A stretch of 64,000 nt of DNA, from assembly GCA_021495925.1 (NCBI GenBank), contig JAKEKT010000042.1:186001-250000 (forward strand). The letters run 5' to 3'. The translations under genes and the position numbers were made by a program. Of the stretch, positions 21,503 through 33,889 are shown piece by piece (position 1 is the stretch's first letter; each line of letters opens with the position of its first letter). The notes below the pieces were generated by a model. It made no database searches, was not told where the DNA came from, and worked only from the letters and a program-made list of their open reading frames with translations. The stretch comes from Diplodia intermedia (Eukaryota; Ascomycota; Dothideomycetes; Botryosphaeriales; Botryosphaeriaceae).

Positions 21503-23016
21503 CTACCGGGCGATCTCATTCTCCGAGTCCTCGTAGACATCTCCGATGTCTACATCCGCCGATCCATCCATCTGCCATTTCTCCCTCTTCTTCTTCTCCT
21601 CCGCCTCCCTGTACTCCGTGTCCTTCCCCAAGTACCACCTGGAGTAATTCTCCAGCTTCCTCATCTCCTCCTCCGGCAGGAACAACTCAGGGAAGACACC
21701 GAACCGCGAGTACTTGGAGAAGCAGTCGACGTGGAGCTCCGTGTCGCCGTGGATGTCGACATAGCTCCCCTTCTCGGGCATCTTCTCACCGTTCGCCAGC
21801 CTCAGCAGTGGCGTGCCGTGATGAGGCTGGGTGCTGCCGTCATCGACGAGCAGCCACTGCTTCTCGTGCCACTTCTTCTGCGACTGGTTGACGTATTCAC
21901 CGTACTTCTCCATGAAGCCTCCGATGTTCTTGAAGGAGGACTTCTTGAAGAATTTGATGGTTTGGGTCACCGGGTCGATGGAGCGGATGATGGCCGGGTG
22001 AGAGCTGTAATCGAGGCCTGGCAGGTCATCGATGAAGATGACCTTGCCGCGATAGCACTCGCTCAAGGCCAGTTTGAAGGCGGGGTTCCGGCGCCTGCGA
22101 GGAGGTGGCTGGGTGGCAGCCTGTCGCTGTTTGCTCTCGGGCGGTGGCGCGCTGCTGGGGTTGAAGTCCGTGAATGGGACAAACCTGCCGCGGCCACGGC
22201 TGGAAGAAGGCCTGGCCTGGCCCTCAGGCGCTTGAGAAGCTTGCTGGCCAGGCCTGATGGTCACGACGTCAGGCTGCTGGCGAGGAGCCGGCTGACGGGA
22301 TTGGCCCGTGCCGAGGGTCGGAAAGTCATCGTCGCCAAAGGCCCTGGGACCGGTAGGAGTAGGACGATCGCGCCGAGGTGCAACGGGCTGCGAGTTCGCC
22401 GATGACAGGACAGGTGGCCGTTGGCCTCCACGCTGGCCAGCATTGGGACCAAGCCCTCGCGATTGGAAGCGAGGACCGATCGGAGGTGTGCCACGGCCAG
22501 GAAGTTGCTGGATGGGAGCCTGCTGGTGTGTGCGAGGAGGATACGGTGCGCCGAACCGAGGACCCGTAGGCGGCAACCGGCCGCCACCAGCACCACGTCC
22601 GTGGAAGCTACCCTGTCCAGGAGGGTAGCCTCGACTGCGTCTGGCCGCGTGGTGGTAAGGCGGAGCAAAGTGGCTGTTGTGGTAGCCACGTCCTTGACGC
22701 CGGTGGTAAGTAGGCACATGGAACGAATGTGTAGGATGTCTGTATATACCGGACGCATTCATGCTCTGCAGCTGCTGCCCATGCTGCCCCACGGCCGGCA
22801 GACCCCTGTAGTTGGGGTTGAAGAGTGAGGACGAGGAGTCGGCGGGTTGATCTTCATCTGTTGTGGTGTGTGAGTAAAAAATCTTGAGGTGAGCCATGGA
22901 GCAGGTCATCACTTACCTTGCGATCCTCCCTGAGCCGCAGCCTGGCGCTCCGCTTCGCGCTCTGCTTTCAGCTCCTCCTCGCGCTTGTTCTTGTTGGGCG
23001 CTTGGTGTCCAGACAT
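21503..23016 (-). CDS. Cluster family member F
   Basis: Two exons: 23016-22917 (MSGHQAPNKNKREEELKAER and on) and 22857-21503, phase 1, 59-bp intron (GTAAGT to CAG); about 484 residues. The N-terminus starts with a charged helix, then a Gly/Arg/Pro-rich region with many RG and GR pairs (RGRGRF, RSRGYPPGQGS) resembling RGG-type RNA-binding tracts. The domain reads YRGKVIFIDDLPG, then YSSHPAIIRSIDP, then FFKKSSFKNIGGF, then QWLLVDDGS, then GTPLLRLANGEKMPEKGSYVDI, then FSKYSRFGVFPELFLPEEEM. It is followed by a basic/acidic tail. Its closest relative is the next gene, member G, which shares the SKxSRxGVFxExFLP block. Confidence 0.85.
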
Positions 23017-24700
23017 GGTTATGGTGGTTCAGGTGTTCGGAAATCGGGAAGCGGTCTATCGAGACGTAATAAGTAGTTTTATGATAACATCAGTATAGAA
23101 GAAGGGGTCACAGGAGATTGAAAGAGCAAGAGCGGAAGTCACGTCAGTAAGCTTACTTGAAAGGGGTGTGGCGGTTGTCAGAAGATCTTCGCGCCAGGTC
23201 AGAGATGGAGGGTGATGGTAAAGGTTTGGAGCTGGGTGGCGGACGAGATCTTAAGTACTCGCGCAGAATCTTAGCGCCCGACAGGTGCAGCTGCCCTAGA
23301 AACTGCGGTGCCCGTTGGCACATGCACCGCCTGGCAAACGTTTCACGCTTCACCTTCTGTTTGCCCGCTGGCAGTTCCATGCCATTCGGCGACAATCCAC
23401 AAGTTCACTCTCAGTCCGCCTGAAAGAGGAAGTCGCGCTCGGACGTTCCTTACTGAAGCACTCACACGTTAGCTCATCTTGTAACGTCACAGCTCGAATG
23501 AAGAAGCTGCGCCAGCGCTGCGGCTCTAATCCGTGCCGCATGCTACACCAAGGACCCACCGTACCTGCATAGAAGCGGGGTATGAGGCACAAATCACCTT
23601 GGCAAACATTTGCGGCGCCCTGTCACTTGCGGAAAAGCAATTGCGAGGATCGATGCTGCCTGATGCTTGCATTTATGGCAAGCACAGCGAGATCCACGTG
23701 CTTGCCTCATACAACGTCAGGTGAGTGATTGGATCTATTTTTTTCACAGCGGTGACCATGTCACGGTCATTCTTTCTTAGGAATCGCAAATTGTATTGCT
23801 AGCAAACCGTTGTCAAAAGAGCCAACATCCGGTTGACACGCTTGTCTCGTCAAGACGAGATTTTGGCTTGTCCACACATAGACACACACGAATTCAGTCA
23901 GATTTTGCTTCAATTATCAGTGGCTCAGGATCTGCATACTGTCGCTAAGGCTTCATGAATGAGTTAGACGTACGTATTCGCCGTATGACATTGCTCAAGG
24001 CGGCTCGCTAGACTTCGGAGTCCATGACTCTCCCAGGCAAGAATCGTTGTCTTATTTAAGCAGCTTGTGAGAGTGAGATGGTAGGTCCTAGCATAGAATA
24101 AAGTTCCTCCTACTGAGGCCGATTCGTTGGTTGCCCAATTAAGCTTCTGTCGGGCTTTGCGCACTGCACGGGTCCGAATGTATGACACTTAGGATGGAAT
24201 GAAGGGCTATATAGAGCCTTGTATACTATTTCAGCTAGCTTAACAGCAACTTCTTCTCTGTGTAAGTAAGGCGAGGCCTCAATTTCTATTCTAACAGAAG
24301 CTCTCCAACCCATGCTCTTAAGTTACGCTCCGGTGTGCCTGGTACCGAAACTCGCAAAACAAAACAAGATCTACCAAATTTTTGGTAGGTTCATCTTAGC
24401 CAATACAGGAAAGCAACTTATTTGTCTTTAAAAAGGTGTCTAAGCTTGGATTCCAAGATCGTCTTGCCAATTGGGGGCCCCGTTGGAGTCGCTGTCCACG
24501 GTGACGACGAGCGCGCGTAAAGCCACCTACAGAGAAGACCAGCCGGTAAGACTCTGCCGCTTGAGTCTCTAGTATCTCTCCATAGAACCTTTGCATTTAC
24601 AAGTATTCATAGCAGTAGCCTTTCGTAGGAGTGTTCACTGTCCAAATTGGGTTTGCTCTGTCTGACGAGGAGAATTGGTTTACTATCTACTTCGGTGGTA
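23017..24700. other. Intergenic
   Basis: About 1.7 kb with lower GC, between member F's promoter and member G's 3' end. Short open frames only; no family motif found in any of them. Confidence 0.35.
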
Positions 24701-25750
24701 TCACCAATACTCTTGAAACCCCTCCCAAGGCTCGTCATAGTGCTCTAACAATCCATTTTCCACCGAAGGAAACAGATTGTTCTTCATGTAGTGCACGTGT
24801 TTCTTTAGGATCTTCATCTGACCCAGCGGCAAGAAAGCCTCCATAAACACCCCGCCACGCGAGTGTTTACTGACCCTGTCGAGAGAAAGCTCCCGGACCG
24901 TCCCAGTGTTTACCCAGCTGTTTTTTCCCAGCTGGTCCCCGCTCAACCGAACAACAGGCGTCCCCAAATGCCCCTCTGTTGCTCCTGATGCGTGACTGGC
25001 AATGAGTACATGGCTCATCATGTCATGCATCCTCAGCGCCTGGTCGTTCTTGTTGTAAACGCGTCCAGCATTGCTGAACCGTTTATCCAACCCACCGGCC
25101 TTGGTGAACGAGTACAGGGGGAATACTCGCACACGCCTTGCCGCCACGTTGATCCCTGTGACGATTGCTGGACGATCCGTCCAGTGCTCATTCTCGACCC
25201 AGTCGATGTGGACCAACTTGCCAAAGTGCAAGTTGTCGAGGTCGAGATTGAAGGATTCCCGGTGGGTCTGACCAGGGATGTTCCGTGCCCAGTGACGCTT
25301 TGGGTGCTGCGGTGGCCAAAGGTCGTTGTGGGCTCCCACTGGCTCCGGCTTCCATGGGATGTCCTGTCCTTGACAGCCAGTAGGGTGGTTGGAGTTTATA
25401 AGAGGACGAAGACGTCGCAAGTCTTCCTCCGCATTATCTGCTAAAGTATGTTCGTTAGCGGGCTGATCACACGGCTTCGTCGGAGGTCTCTTCAAATTGG
25501 CGAACGTACTCTTTGTAGTATTTATAGAAATACCGCCCAGATCCTGGGACTCGCTGGCGACAACATCCTTTCCGGGTTGTCCGTCCGGTGCCGACTTCAG
25601 CACAGCGCTGTAAGCCCTTTTATACGCCTTCTGGCTTTCGTGGTCAACGCGGCGCTTTTCCTGCTGCTCGGAGACTATTTTTTGTAAGCTTCCATGGGTT
25701 TGGGTCGAGTGTGATGGAAACATGGATGTACCTTCGATTGATGGAGCCAT
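24701..25750 (-). CDS. Cluster family member G
   Basis: I choose the Met at 25750 (MAPSIE), followed by a 57-bp phase-1 intron (25731-25675, GTACAT to TAG). Exon 2 (25674-24701) begins SEQQEKRRVDHES, giving about 330 residues. The frame is open far upstream (to 26146), but that stretch does not resemble family N-termini. The domain reads LHFGKLVHIDWVEN, then WTDRPAIVTGINV, then RVRVFPLYSFTKAGGLDKRF, then HVLIASHAS, then GTPVVRLSGDQLGKNSWVNT, then VSKHSRGGVFMEAFLPLGQM. HP is replaced by RP here. It is a clear sister of member F. The N-terminus is short and less biased than in other members. Confidence 0.78.
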   Translation of the reverse strand: MAPSIEGTSMFPSHSTQTHGSLQKIVSEQQEKRRVDHESQKAYKRAYSAVLKSAPDGQPGKDVVASESQDLGGISINTTKSTFANLKRPPTKPCDQPANEHTLADNAEEDLRRLRPLINSNHPTGCQGQDIPWKPEPVGAHNDLWPPQHPKRHWARNIPGQTHRESFNLDLDNLHFGKLVHIDWVENEHWTDRPAIVTGINVAARRVRVFPLYSFTKAGGLDKRFSNAGRVYNKNDQALRMHDMMSHVLIASHASGATEGHLGTPVVRLSGDQLGKNSWVNTGTVRELSLDRVSKHSRGGVFMEAFLPLGQMKILKKHVHYMKNNLFPSVENGLLEHYDEPWEGFQEYW

Positions 25751-27130
25751 GGGGAACAAGAGGGCTCTGTTGTGGTCGGAAGAGAAGAGAAAGAGTGCCA
25801 AAGGCCGAATGGTCCGATGAGAAGCTCTGCGCTGAAGCGAAATTCCTTTTCGAAAGTTGCGACAATGGAATTGCTTCTGGTTTGCGGTAGCTGCAGAGTG
25901 TCTGGTGGATGGTGTTCGGTGTAGGAGAGGCGTAGTCGGGGAAGGGGTGGGGGCGCGCAGGTCATGCCGCTGGGGGAGAGAGAATGGCATGGCTGCGAGG
26001 CGCGTCGCCGCCCTCCGGTGGGTCCTCTGAACTTCCTTAACACCCATCTTCCGCGACAGGGGGTACCTGATCTCTCTCCGGTCGCCGATCAACCTGGTCC
26101 ATGCCGCATGTCGCACTTTGGCTGGCCACTCTGCCTGATACACCACCAGCTACCCATTATGGTACGCGTCGGACGACTGTATACAGGCACAGCCACACAA
26201 ATGTATGCTGTTGAAGCTGCATTGGCCTGACGCAACGGTTTATGAGTCCTTCCAAAGTCAGCGCGACGTCAACAATATAGGATACGATGAGACTCAAGTT
26301 CCACATACCTATATCGGGTGGGGAACATTCCGGAGTTTGGATGTCGCTTTGGACGTACACGGTAGTTGAACGATTCTACATTCATGGACCCAGTCCGTCG
26401 TGATTTATATATGGCTCCATAGCTACAAGTGCAAGAAGCTTACCAGGCTAGCAAGCAAGCGCAAACGCGGGCACACAACTTGCTTGGTAGCAATCCGATT
26501 TGCCCATGCTTACCAATTGCACTTGGGCAGGCGCTTGAGTTTGGGAAGCATGCTTGTTTGATAGCCCTGACCATGGCGCCTGATAATCTCTTTGTGCATG
26601 AAAAGATGCTGCGATAAGTGAAATTCGGCATCAGAAAACACTTGCGGCATAATTAGAGCAACTTTACAAGCATTTTCCGTAGTAGAATGGTCTGGCTTGG
26701 CCCATAGCAAAGTCCCCTTATCACTCATAGACTGCGTAACCAATCAGCTATCTTCTGTCATGGCTTGATCTGGTAGCTACATCCGTTTGGGCCGAAGCCA
26801 TAAAACCGTCGCCTTCGATGGATCGAGACACTGGTCGATGTAAGACACGTTGTCAGTGGTCAGATGGCTCTCACACATTTAGGTGAGACATTGGCTTTGT
26901 TCAAGATGTCTTGATTCCAAACAAGAGTATCTTCACTGCGGGGTTGAAGCATGGCATTGCATTGTTTACGAAGTTGTTAAGGCGATCGGCCATGACTTTG
27001 AACAACGCCCGTCCAGGTCTTTGGGCACTATACAGCATTGTTCACGCACAATCCTCGCGTCATATCAGTTAAAAGAAGGTTGCAACATCGTCCCTATGCC
27101 TTCATCATTACCGTACTCCGATCAAGAGTC
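25751..27130. other. Intergenic
   Basis: About 1.4 kb holding the promoter of member G and the upstream region of the RING-type gene. The open extension of member G's frame to 26146 lies here and I regard it as non-coding leader. Confidence 0.35.
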
Positions 27131-27562
27131 ATGGCTTACTGTACGAGTACCCTCGTCTTCCCCCGCAACTCCGACAAGGAGGCTGTGTGCAACCTCTGCT
27201 TCGAGTACGGCGGCGCCGCGCGCAACGAGCCTATTATGGCGCTTCCGTGTGGGTGCAACTTCCACTTGTCCTGCCTTACGCTCTCCTTCAAGACGCAGCA
27301 TGCCATGGCCTGTTTCTTCAACTGCCCTGCTTGCTACGCTGACCTGAACGGCACTGGCGAGCGCTCCCGCGAGCTGACGCCGCCGTCTGGCACCCTTCTG
27401 AAGATCGAGACTATTGGCGAGCACAACCAGGTGTCGGTGTTCCATGACGAGGACTCCGAGGACGTTACTGGACATTTTGTCTACCGTGAGCACTATGATA
27501 GCGCGACCGGTACCTTGATGGTCTCGGTTACTCGTGTCCTGGAGAGTGGCACTTTGTTCTAG
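27131..27562 (+). CDS. Small RING-type zinc-finger protein
   Basis: Single exon, about 143 residues from the Met at 27131 (an in-frame Met 31 codons upstream is less likely). The Cys/His ladder is C20-x2-C23, C40-x-C42, H45-x2-C48 and C65-x2-C68, framed by MALPCGCNFHLSCL, which has the spacing of a RING finger with Cys in place of the usual His at the fourth ligand. RING domains usually recruit E2 enzymes, so a small ubiquitin ligase is possible but unproven. Residues 75-143 have no recognised domain. It stands alone within the family cluster, on the opposite strand to its left-hand neighbours. Confidence 0.75.
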   Translation: MAYCTSTLVFPRNSDKEAVCNLCFEYGGAARNEPIMALPCGCNFHLSCLTLSFKTQHAMACFFNCPACYADLNGTGERSRELTPPSGTLLKIETIGEHNQVSVFHDEDSEDVTGHFVYREHYDSATGTLMVSVTRVLESGTLF

Positions 27563-29437
27563 AGAACGACACTCTTGAGCGCATCACTTGATGTCGATAT
27601 TCGTTCTACACTTGAACTTGGGCCAGAAGGCCGTCGGCTATTTGTGATATTGGACTGCAATTAGGGTTGGATATGCATTGGTTAGCATCTTAGGATTAGA
27701 AAAGGATTTATTCCATCAAAAGAGGCTCTTACAAGTAAAGTGAATGTCGTGTCGTTTCGTTTTTTTTTTTTTTTACAGACTAAAGTAGAATAGTGGAAAA
27801 ACTGTTGTTATGGGCATGTGGTTGTAGAGAAAAATTTGAACCAGAAACTATTATCCGTGTCTTTTCATCAAGAGACGTTCATCAATACGGATCATAGATG
27901 GCGGATCGTTCTGAAGTGGAATGGCTGCATAGGCATAGGCGCAACTTATTTGCATTGTTTTTCGACGTTCGTTCGGGCCACAGGCGACATCAAGAGGCAG
28001 AATCATGATGAATCACGGCCGCAGTGGCGAAAGCGGCGTTGAAACGCAGGCGAAGTTGCACGAATGCGGCCCTGTTCGGTTCAGCGAACACGACTGGAGC
28101 ATAGTAGCAGTCGGTCGCAACCTATGAAACTCGGCGGAGAAACTTTCAAGCCACTTTAGACTCGTGGCTGCATGGCCGTCGCCCAAAGTCGATGATTGGT
28201 AAATTGGTCGCAAGTCCTTCGCTCGACTGCAAAGGATGCACGTATGCTTTCTGTGCACCGCACAATCTCGGACACCCACCTTTACCGGGATCTCGAGTTT
28301 TGGACCCAACCCAACGTCTGCCGTGTTTTCCTTTCCTCTTTCGTGCCTCAAGGCCCATGGCATGTGTTCGGCAGTTTCCCGAAGAGGAAATTATCAAACG
28401 ACCAATCAGAACCTCCGCACGCCGAATGCTCCCGGAGAAACGCAATCCCGACCACACGACAACAGCCCAAGGCTCGCGACGGGCTTGATTGCTTGTAGAT
28501 CGCTTGGTCGCTCGCTCAGAAGCAGTCCATCTGAGTTGCTCATTGGTGAGTTGTCAAGCAAGTACTTTGGCTCGTGAGCGGTCCATGTTTGCGGGGCTTA
28601 TAAGCAATAGCATCCTGCTTGATGTTGCTTGATGCTTGCCGACGACTGCTCGCGATAATGTCATGGGCAGGCCGCTCGTTTTTCTTGATAATTTGGCGCT
28701 TCTAGCTTGTAAACTCTGTCGTTACACAACGGATGAGTACTTCAGCCGTGAATCGCTATTTTCTTCATTAATTCCGAGCGCGGCTACGGTTGGCGCTATG
28801 GCTCTGGTACCTGTCAACGTCAGCCGAAATCTGCGGACCACTACTTGCGCACAATCAGAACGTCCAACCACAATATTGGGACGTCAATTCTGTTCTTTAG
28901 CCTTGGCATTATGGTGATATGACCCATGGATCATGAAGCAGATGTCCTTGGTTCTTAGTCGCAACGAAGCTATCGTTATTTTCTCTGCGAAATCACAAGA
29001 AGATGGAACGCAAGTATTACATCTATTTGAAAATTAGTATACTACAGTGAACGAGATGAGATGCTTTGGTTCCGCAGGTGCGGCGGGGGTGGATTTTGTT
29101 GTGCGTGCGCGGTATACTTGAGTTCAGTATCAGAGATGCTCTGACATCACGCGGCTTGCCAGGCTGGCCCTTGAGCTTTCAGTTGGCCTAAGGCTGCCGT
29201 GCGCTCGCGGGGAACACATGCGAGCGCGGTCGCGTCACTCCCCGGCTATATCTGGCGAAACACGGGAGCCTTTGCTCCCACCTTCTTGCCTCGCTTTTAT
29301 AGGCGCTTCCACCTCATGTCAACAACCTCGCCCTCAACAACCCTGCGCTCCATGCCGCGACAACTTTCACTCATTTCCCTCAACTTGATATTCCAAGATC
29401 AACATTTTCAGATCTTGCCACGTCGACTTCGCGAGAC
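27563..29437. other. Intergenic
   Basis: About 1.9 kb. A poly-T tract at about 27760-27774 lies in the RING gene's 3' flank. The right end, with a TTTATAGG element near 29297 and a pyrimidine-rich leader, is the probable promoter of member H. No gene supported between them. Confidence 0.4.
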
Positions 29438-31105
29438 ATGGATGCACATAACTGCGCGGAGAGTCAGAACTGGCCCACGACCGGTACAGTATCCAACGCC
29501 TCGCCATGGCATATTGCTAATACAGCTGTAGGCTATCCCCACTCTGGCATTGTCAGTGGTCCTCGCGCTACCAACATTGGACATCCAAAAGCTCCCATGC
29601 AGCAGCACATGACCTCTGGTCAAATGCAGATTCCAACCGCACCAACAGCAAGAAGATCAACAGGCACTTCCAGCCTCGCCCAAACCTCGAGCTCAGCCCG
29701 CTTCTCGACTACCGGCTACCCATTAAATGCCTCGGCCACCTTTGGCCACTATACGTCCCACAACTTGCACGCACATGGTCAGGCTTTCCATCCTGTCGCT
29801 CACAGATACAATCAACAAGTTCCTGCACTCCAGCAGCCGTATGCTGGCTACGCTTCATCGCCGTATGGTGCTGGCCAGTTCAGTCACGGAAGCCGCCTGA
29901 TGAACAACCAGGCGTACTTGGGAGGCGGCGGCGGCGGCGGCTTACCTCAGGTCTATCCGCCGCCGTATCCGACATACACACCACCTGGCCTGGCCTTCGA
30001 CACTTTCAACGCCGGGGTTGCTCCTCTGATGCACTACGGCAATGCTCAGGCTGTCCCGTTCCAGACTCCTCCAGCCCCCAAGCGGCGCAAGCGGCGCACT
30101 GCCAAAATCTACGAGTGGCACCATACGAGTCCGACGACGTCGAGCAAGCCGGACGCATCCAAAAACCATACCACCGAATCTACACACACGCCAATCCAAG
30201 CTGCTCCCCAGAATCACGCCCCTCCGACAACCGCGCAAGAACAACAGCCGACCACGCCATCAGACACCCAGGAGCGCCTCTCTCCCAGCATCACGCCAAC
30301 AAAAGACCCACAGACCTCCCCCGTCGACGACATCGGCCCGAGCCCCGCCCTCCCCCCCTCCCCCCGCCCCACGCAGCATGAGCAGACGACCAGCCGCACC
30401 AGCCCCGCCACCGGCCACGAGCTCCCCATCGACGACGACGCCACCGCGGGCGGCGGCGGCACCAACCCGTGGCAATTCACGCTGTCCGCGCTCTCCGTCG
30501 GGCTCATCGTGCAGATCAAGCCCAACGCGTGCGGCTGGAGCAACCACCCAGGCATCGTGCTCGGGTGGGACGGGCCGCGGCGGATCCGCGTCGCGCAGGT
30601 CACCGGGTTCGGGGCGGACAACAAGACCGTGCGCGAGCGCTTCGCGCACATCGTCAGCGAGCGCCAGGCCGAGTACCTGGCCAAGGCGTTCCTGCTGATC
30701 GCCCACCGCGACCGGGATGGGAGGGCGACGGAGACGCATTACGGCTGCCCTGTGTTGGAGATTGCGGACGGCTTGTTCTTGCCGAAAAGGTCGTATGTCA
30801 GTCTGCGCGTGGTTAAGACGTTGAGGCTGGCGCAGCTGATGCTGTTTACGCCCGAGAAGCGGTTCGTGAGGAGGTGCTTGACGCCGGAGAGTGTGAGGGT
30901 CATGTTGGAGTATCGTGAGAGTATTGAGGGGCTCTTGAGGAGGCAGGATTGGGAGGATGAGGTGCGGAGGGGGCGGGAAATGTTGGGGAAGCGTGGCAGG
31001 TATCTTGGGCAGCAGCCACAACAGCATGTTGTTGCACGGGCACCGTGGCAGGGTCAGCAGTGGCAAGGACAGTACCGGGGTCCGCAGCAGTACCAGACTG
31101 GATAG
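29438..31105 (+). CDS. Cluster family member H
   Basis: Single exon, 555 residues. Residues 1-350 are low complexity: Gln/Tyr/Gly/Pro-rich, a Gly run (GGGGGGG), then APKRRKRRTAK, which matches a classical monopartite NLS. An acidic patch (LPIDDDATAGG) precedes the domain: LSVGLIVQIKPNACGW, SNHPGIVLGWDG, RVAQVTGFGAD, AFLLIAHRDRDG, GCPVLEIADGLFLPKRSYVSL, then a helical part. The C-terminus is Gln-rich (WQGQQWQGQYRGPQQYQ). Landmarks are intact except T-G-F at the TSW position. It is the first plus-strand member and lies 3.7 kb from member G. Confidence 0.85.
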   Translation: MDAHNCAESQNWPTTGTVSNASPWHIANTAVGYPHSGIVSGPRATNIGHPKAPMQQHMTSGQMQIPTAPTARRSTGTSSLAQTSSSARFSTTGYPLNASATFGHYTSHNLHAHGQAFHPVAHRYNQQVPALQQPYAGYASSPYGAGQFSHGSRLMNNQAYLGGGGGGGLPQVYPPPYPTYTPPGLAFDTFNAGVAPLMHYGNAQAVPFQTPPAPKRRKRRTAKIYEWHHTSPTTSSKPDASKNHTTESTHTPIQAAPQNHAPPTTAQEQQPTTPSDTQERLSPSITPTKDPQTSPVDDIGPSPALPPSPRPTQHEQTTSRTSPATGHELPIDDDATAGGGGTNPWQFTLSALSVGLIVQIKPNACGWSNHPGIVLGWDGPRRIRVAQVTGFGADNKTVRERFAHIVSERQAEYLAKAFLLIAHRDRDGRATETHYGCPVLEIADGLFLPKRSYVSLRVVKTLRLAQLMLFTPEKRFVRRCLTPESVRVMLEYRESIEGLLRRQDWEDEVRRGREMLGKRGRYLGQQPQQHVVARAPWQGQQWQGQYRGPQQYQTG

Positions 31106-32075
31106 TACTGATTGAATATCAGCGGGAATTTTTGGATTGGAGTTTGTTTGTTTTAAGAGCTAATTGGAGGGTTTTCTTAATAGCCTATTTGGCTTTGGTT
31201 TTGGTTTCTACATATGTTCCTCGATGGAACATCTGCTGTGCGTTTCGGAGACACAGCTCATGGTATACTTTAAGAATAAACAGTGAGAGCTGTTTGTTTA
31301 GCTCTTGATGAATTAGCATAACCATCTTTGCTTCCTCGATACAGTTCCATTATCTCACTTTTCGGCGACTTACAAGCTTATGCGGGATGATGATAGTAAC
31401 AAAGCCCCAACCATTCCGGCCTCTTATGCAAACAAAATTGGGATCAGTTGTAGCGGCACCAAGCCCTCGTGGCAATGGATTGCACAAACAGTCACGACAT
31501 CAAAGAATCAGCAATTTCCACGTGGTGTTTGGCAAATGCTTGACCTTTCGAACCAGTTTTTCGTAAATGGTTTGATGTTTGGTACGGTGGTGGCAATGTG
31601 ACTAAGGTCTCCTGTGACCAAAGCCTACAAGCTACGCAGCTACGTTATATAAGCTTCTCGCTCTCCATGCTGCCATTGATTGCAGAAACTTGGTTTTCAG
31701 AAACAGTATATGCTATACTAAACTCATTGTTAAGCAGGTTGAGCCTCTTTACCTTGATACCTGAGATACCAACCAGCGGGTCGTCAGGCAACGCACGGAG
31801 TGAAAGCTAACCTCTCCTCAAATCACCAGTTAGTCCCAACAACTTCCTTAACTGGATGGAAGGTTGTGGAAGCCGAACCAGCCAAGCGAGGCGCTCTGCC
31901 GCTGCGCTGGACTGCCTTACTTCTTCGCCGCCGCCGCCGCCGCAACTTCAACACCTACCTTACCATTGCCCAGACTCACCCTCGTGCGACAATTTTCCAG
32001 CCGCACTGCTACTCTCATCAGTCTCATCCAACGGCACTCCTAAATTCAATCGACCGCATTTAAAGTTCCGCCACC
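31106..32075. other. Intergenic
   Basis: About 1 kb. A TATATAAG element at about 31644 lies upstream of member I, perhaps too far for its main start. Antisense frames are short. Confidence 0.35.
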
Positions 32076-33636
32076 ATGAGCAACCACAGTATGAACACCC
32101 GTCCTGTCATTCCGCACCGTACTCTTTTGACAGAAACCCCCAGACCAGTACGGCAGCGCCCAAGGTGGTCGCTATACTGGCGATCGGACGCCGCGCCAGA
32201 TGCCGCCTCCAAACGCGCCTACAGGCCCTCGCCCCACCTGCTGCCAACTGCACCACCTGAACCCCACTTGTGGGCTCAGGTGCAACGGTATGGCCATCGG
32301 TCAGAGCTCCTTCATGGCGCAGCCCGCCCCGTATGGTCGTGACGGTTTCGCTCCATCTGGTCCTTACGGCCACACAAATCCCGGCGCCTTCACATATACA
32401 CCATACCAGCAGATGCCGCATGTCGAGTCGCAGGGTCATGGTGAAACTGCTCCACCCAAAAGAATGACACCGCCGCACGGTGCCAGTCGCCACACCACGA
32501 ACGAGCGCAACTCGCCCGCTCAGCGGATGCTGCCACACGCCCCGCAGCAACAGCCGGCACAAGGCAGGCTGCCCATGGGCTATCAGCAGCAGGGCTTCAC
32601 CTCTAGCCCCACATCAAACCCTCTCATGCAGCAGCACTACCAGCAGCAGCAACCGTCCTTCCCTCGCCATACTCTTCCCGCCCGTCCACCCAGATCAACC
32701 TTCCAACACCCAGCTACCTACGGCACCGCGGCACGCGACGAGGAAGAGGACTTGTCAGGACCCCTCTCACTCGCCGGCCTGAGGGACGTCTCCTTCTCGC
32801 AGCCCGCCGCCGGTGCCGCTCCAGCCTCCACCATGGCCCCTCCTCCTCCCACGCAGCAGCAGCGCGGCGCCGAGTCCCACTCGTCGGCATCACCAGCAAT
32901 GAGCAGACAGAGCAGCACCAGCGGGCCGCCGGGTGCGTGGCAGCAAGCCAGCCGCAAGCGGTCGCACGCGCGGTTCGACCTGCGGCTGGGCGACCTCGAG
33001 CGCGGCATGATCGTGCACCTCAAGCCCAACGACACGTGGGGCACGGGGCGGCACCTGGGCCTCGTCTACGCGTGGAAGGACGCGGGGTACGTCGAGATGC
33101 TCATCGGCACCAGCTTCGCCGGCCGCGGCATGGCCGACAAGATGCGGCGCATCCGCGAGGGCCACGAGAAGGCGCGCATCGGGAGGGAGTACCTGCGCGT
33201 CGGTGATGGGGATGGTAACGGCGAGGTCGACCGCGACTGCGCGCCGGCGTATGAACGGCTGGGCTTGCCGGTGTTGAGGTTGAGGGGTGGCCGCACGCTG
33301 AAGAAGCCGACGTACTTCAGGTTCGTCTATCGCTTTCACTGCGAGCTGACGGACATCTGCAAGTACGCTGATGGCCAGAGCCTTGACAACAAGTATGTTC
33401 TGGACGAGCAGAGCTGGGAGCTCTGCCAGCGGTACTTGGAGCACCGTCTACCTCTCATCAAGAAGGCGGAGGCCGAGGTCAGGCGCCAGCAGCGGGAGAA
33501 GGAGATGGCTGATGAGAGGCAGCGGGTCGAGAGGGAGAGGGCTGAGGAGAAGCAACGCATCCAGGCCGAGTTGAGGCAGAAGGTCGCCGAGGCTGCGAGG
33601 AGTCTCAGCGCAGTGTCTTCGCCGGAGACAGAGTAG
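32076..33636 (+). CDS. Cluster family member I, with C-terminal coiled coil
   Basis: The frame from 32144 to 33636 is continuous and coding-like. A short exon 1 at 32076-32088 (MSNH plus one base) with a 55-bp phase-1 intron (32089-32143) gives about 501 residues. That splice is tentative; the in-frame Met at 32200 is the alternative. The N-terminus is Gln/Pro-rich with RKRSHARFD. The domain reads LERGMIVHLKPND, then RHLGLVYAWKDAG (HP has become HL), then MLIGTSFAGRG, then EYLRVGDGD, then GLPVLRLRGGRTLKKPTYF. The C-terminus carries a strongly charged helix (QREKEMADERQRVERERAEE), probably a coiled coil and unique to this member. Confidence 0.78.
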
Positions 33637-33889
33637 GACGTGGTGGAGGATGCACCTTGATAGGAGGGAGAATGTAGCTGCTCTTCTTGGCCTCATGCGT
33701 TGGCGTTTTGTTTGCGGTTTTCTTAGGTAGTTACTGCCAGACACTTTAATTCTCACAATCCACTGACTCTTATTTGACAGTGGACTCCACACTATATATT
33801 CTATTCAGATGCGACATGCTGCCTGCAAGCGAGACGCCTTCTCGCACTCACCCACGCCCCGCTGAAGACCCATAGTCTACATCTATACC

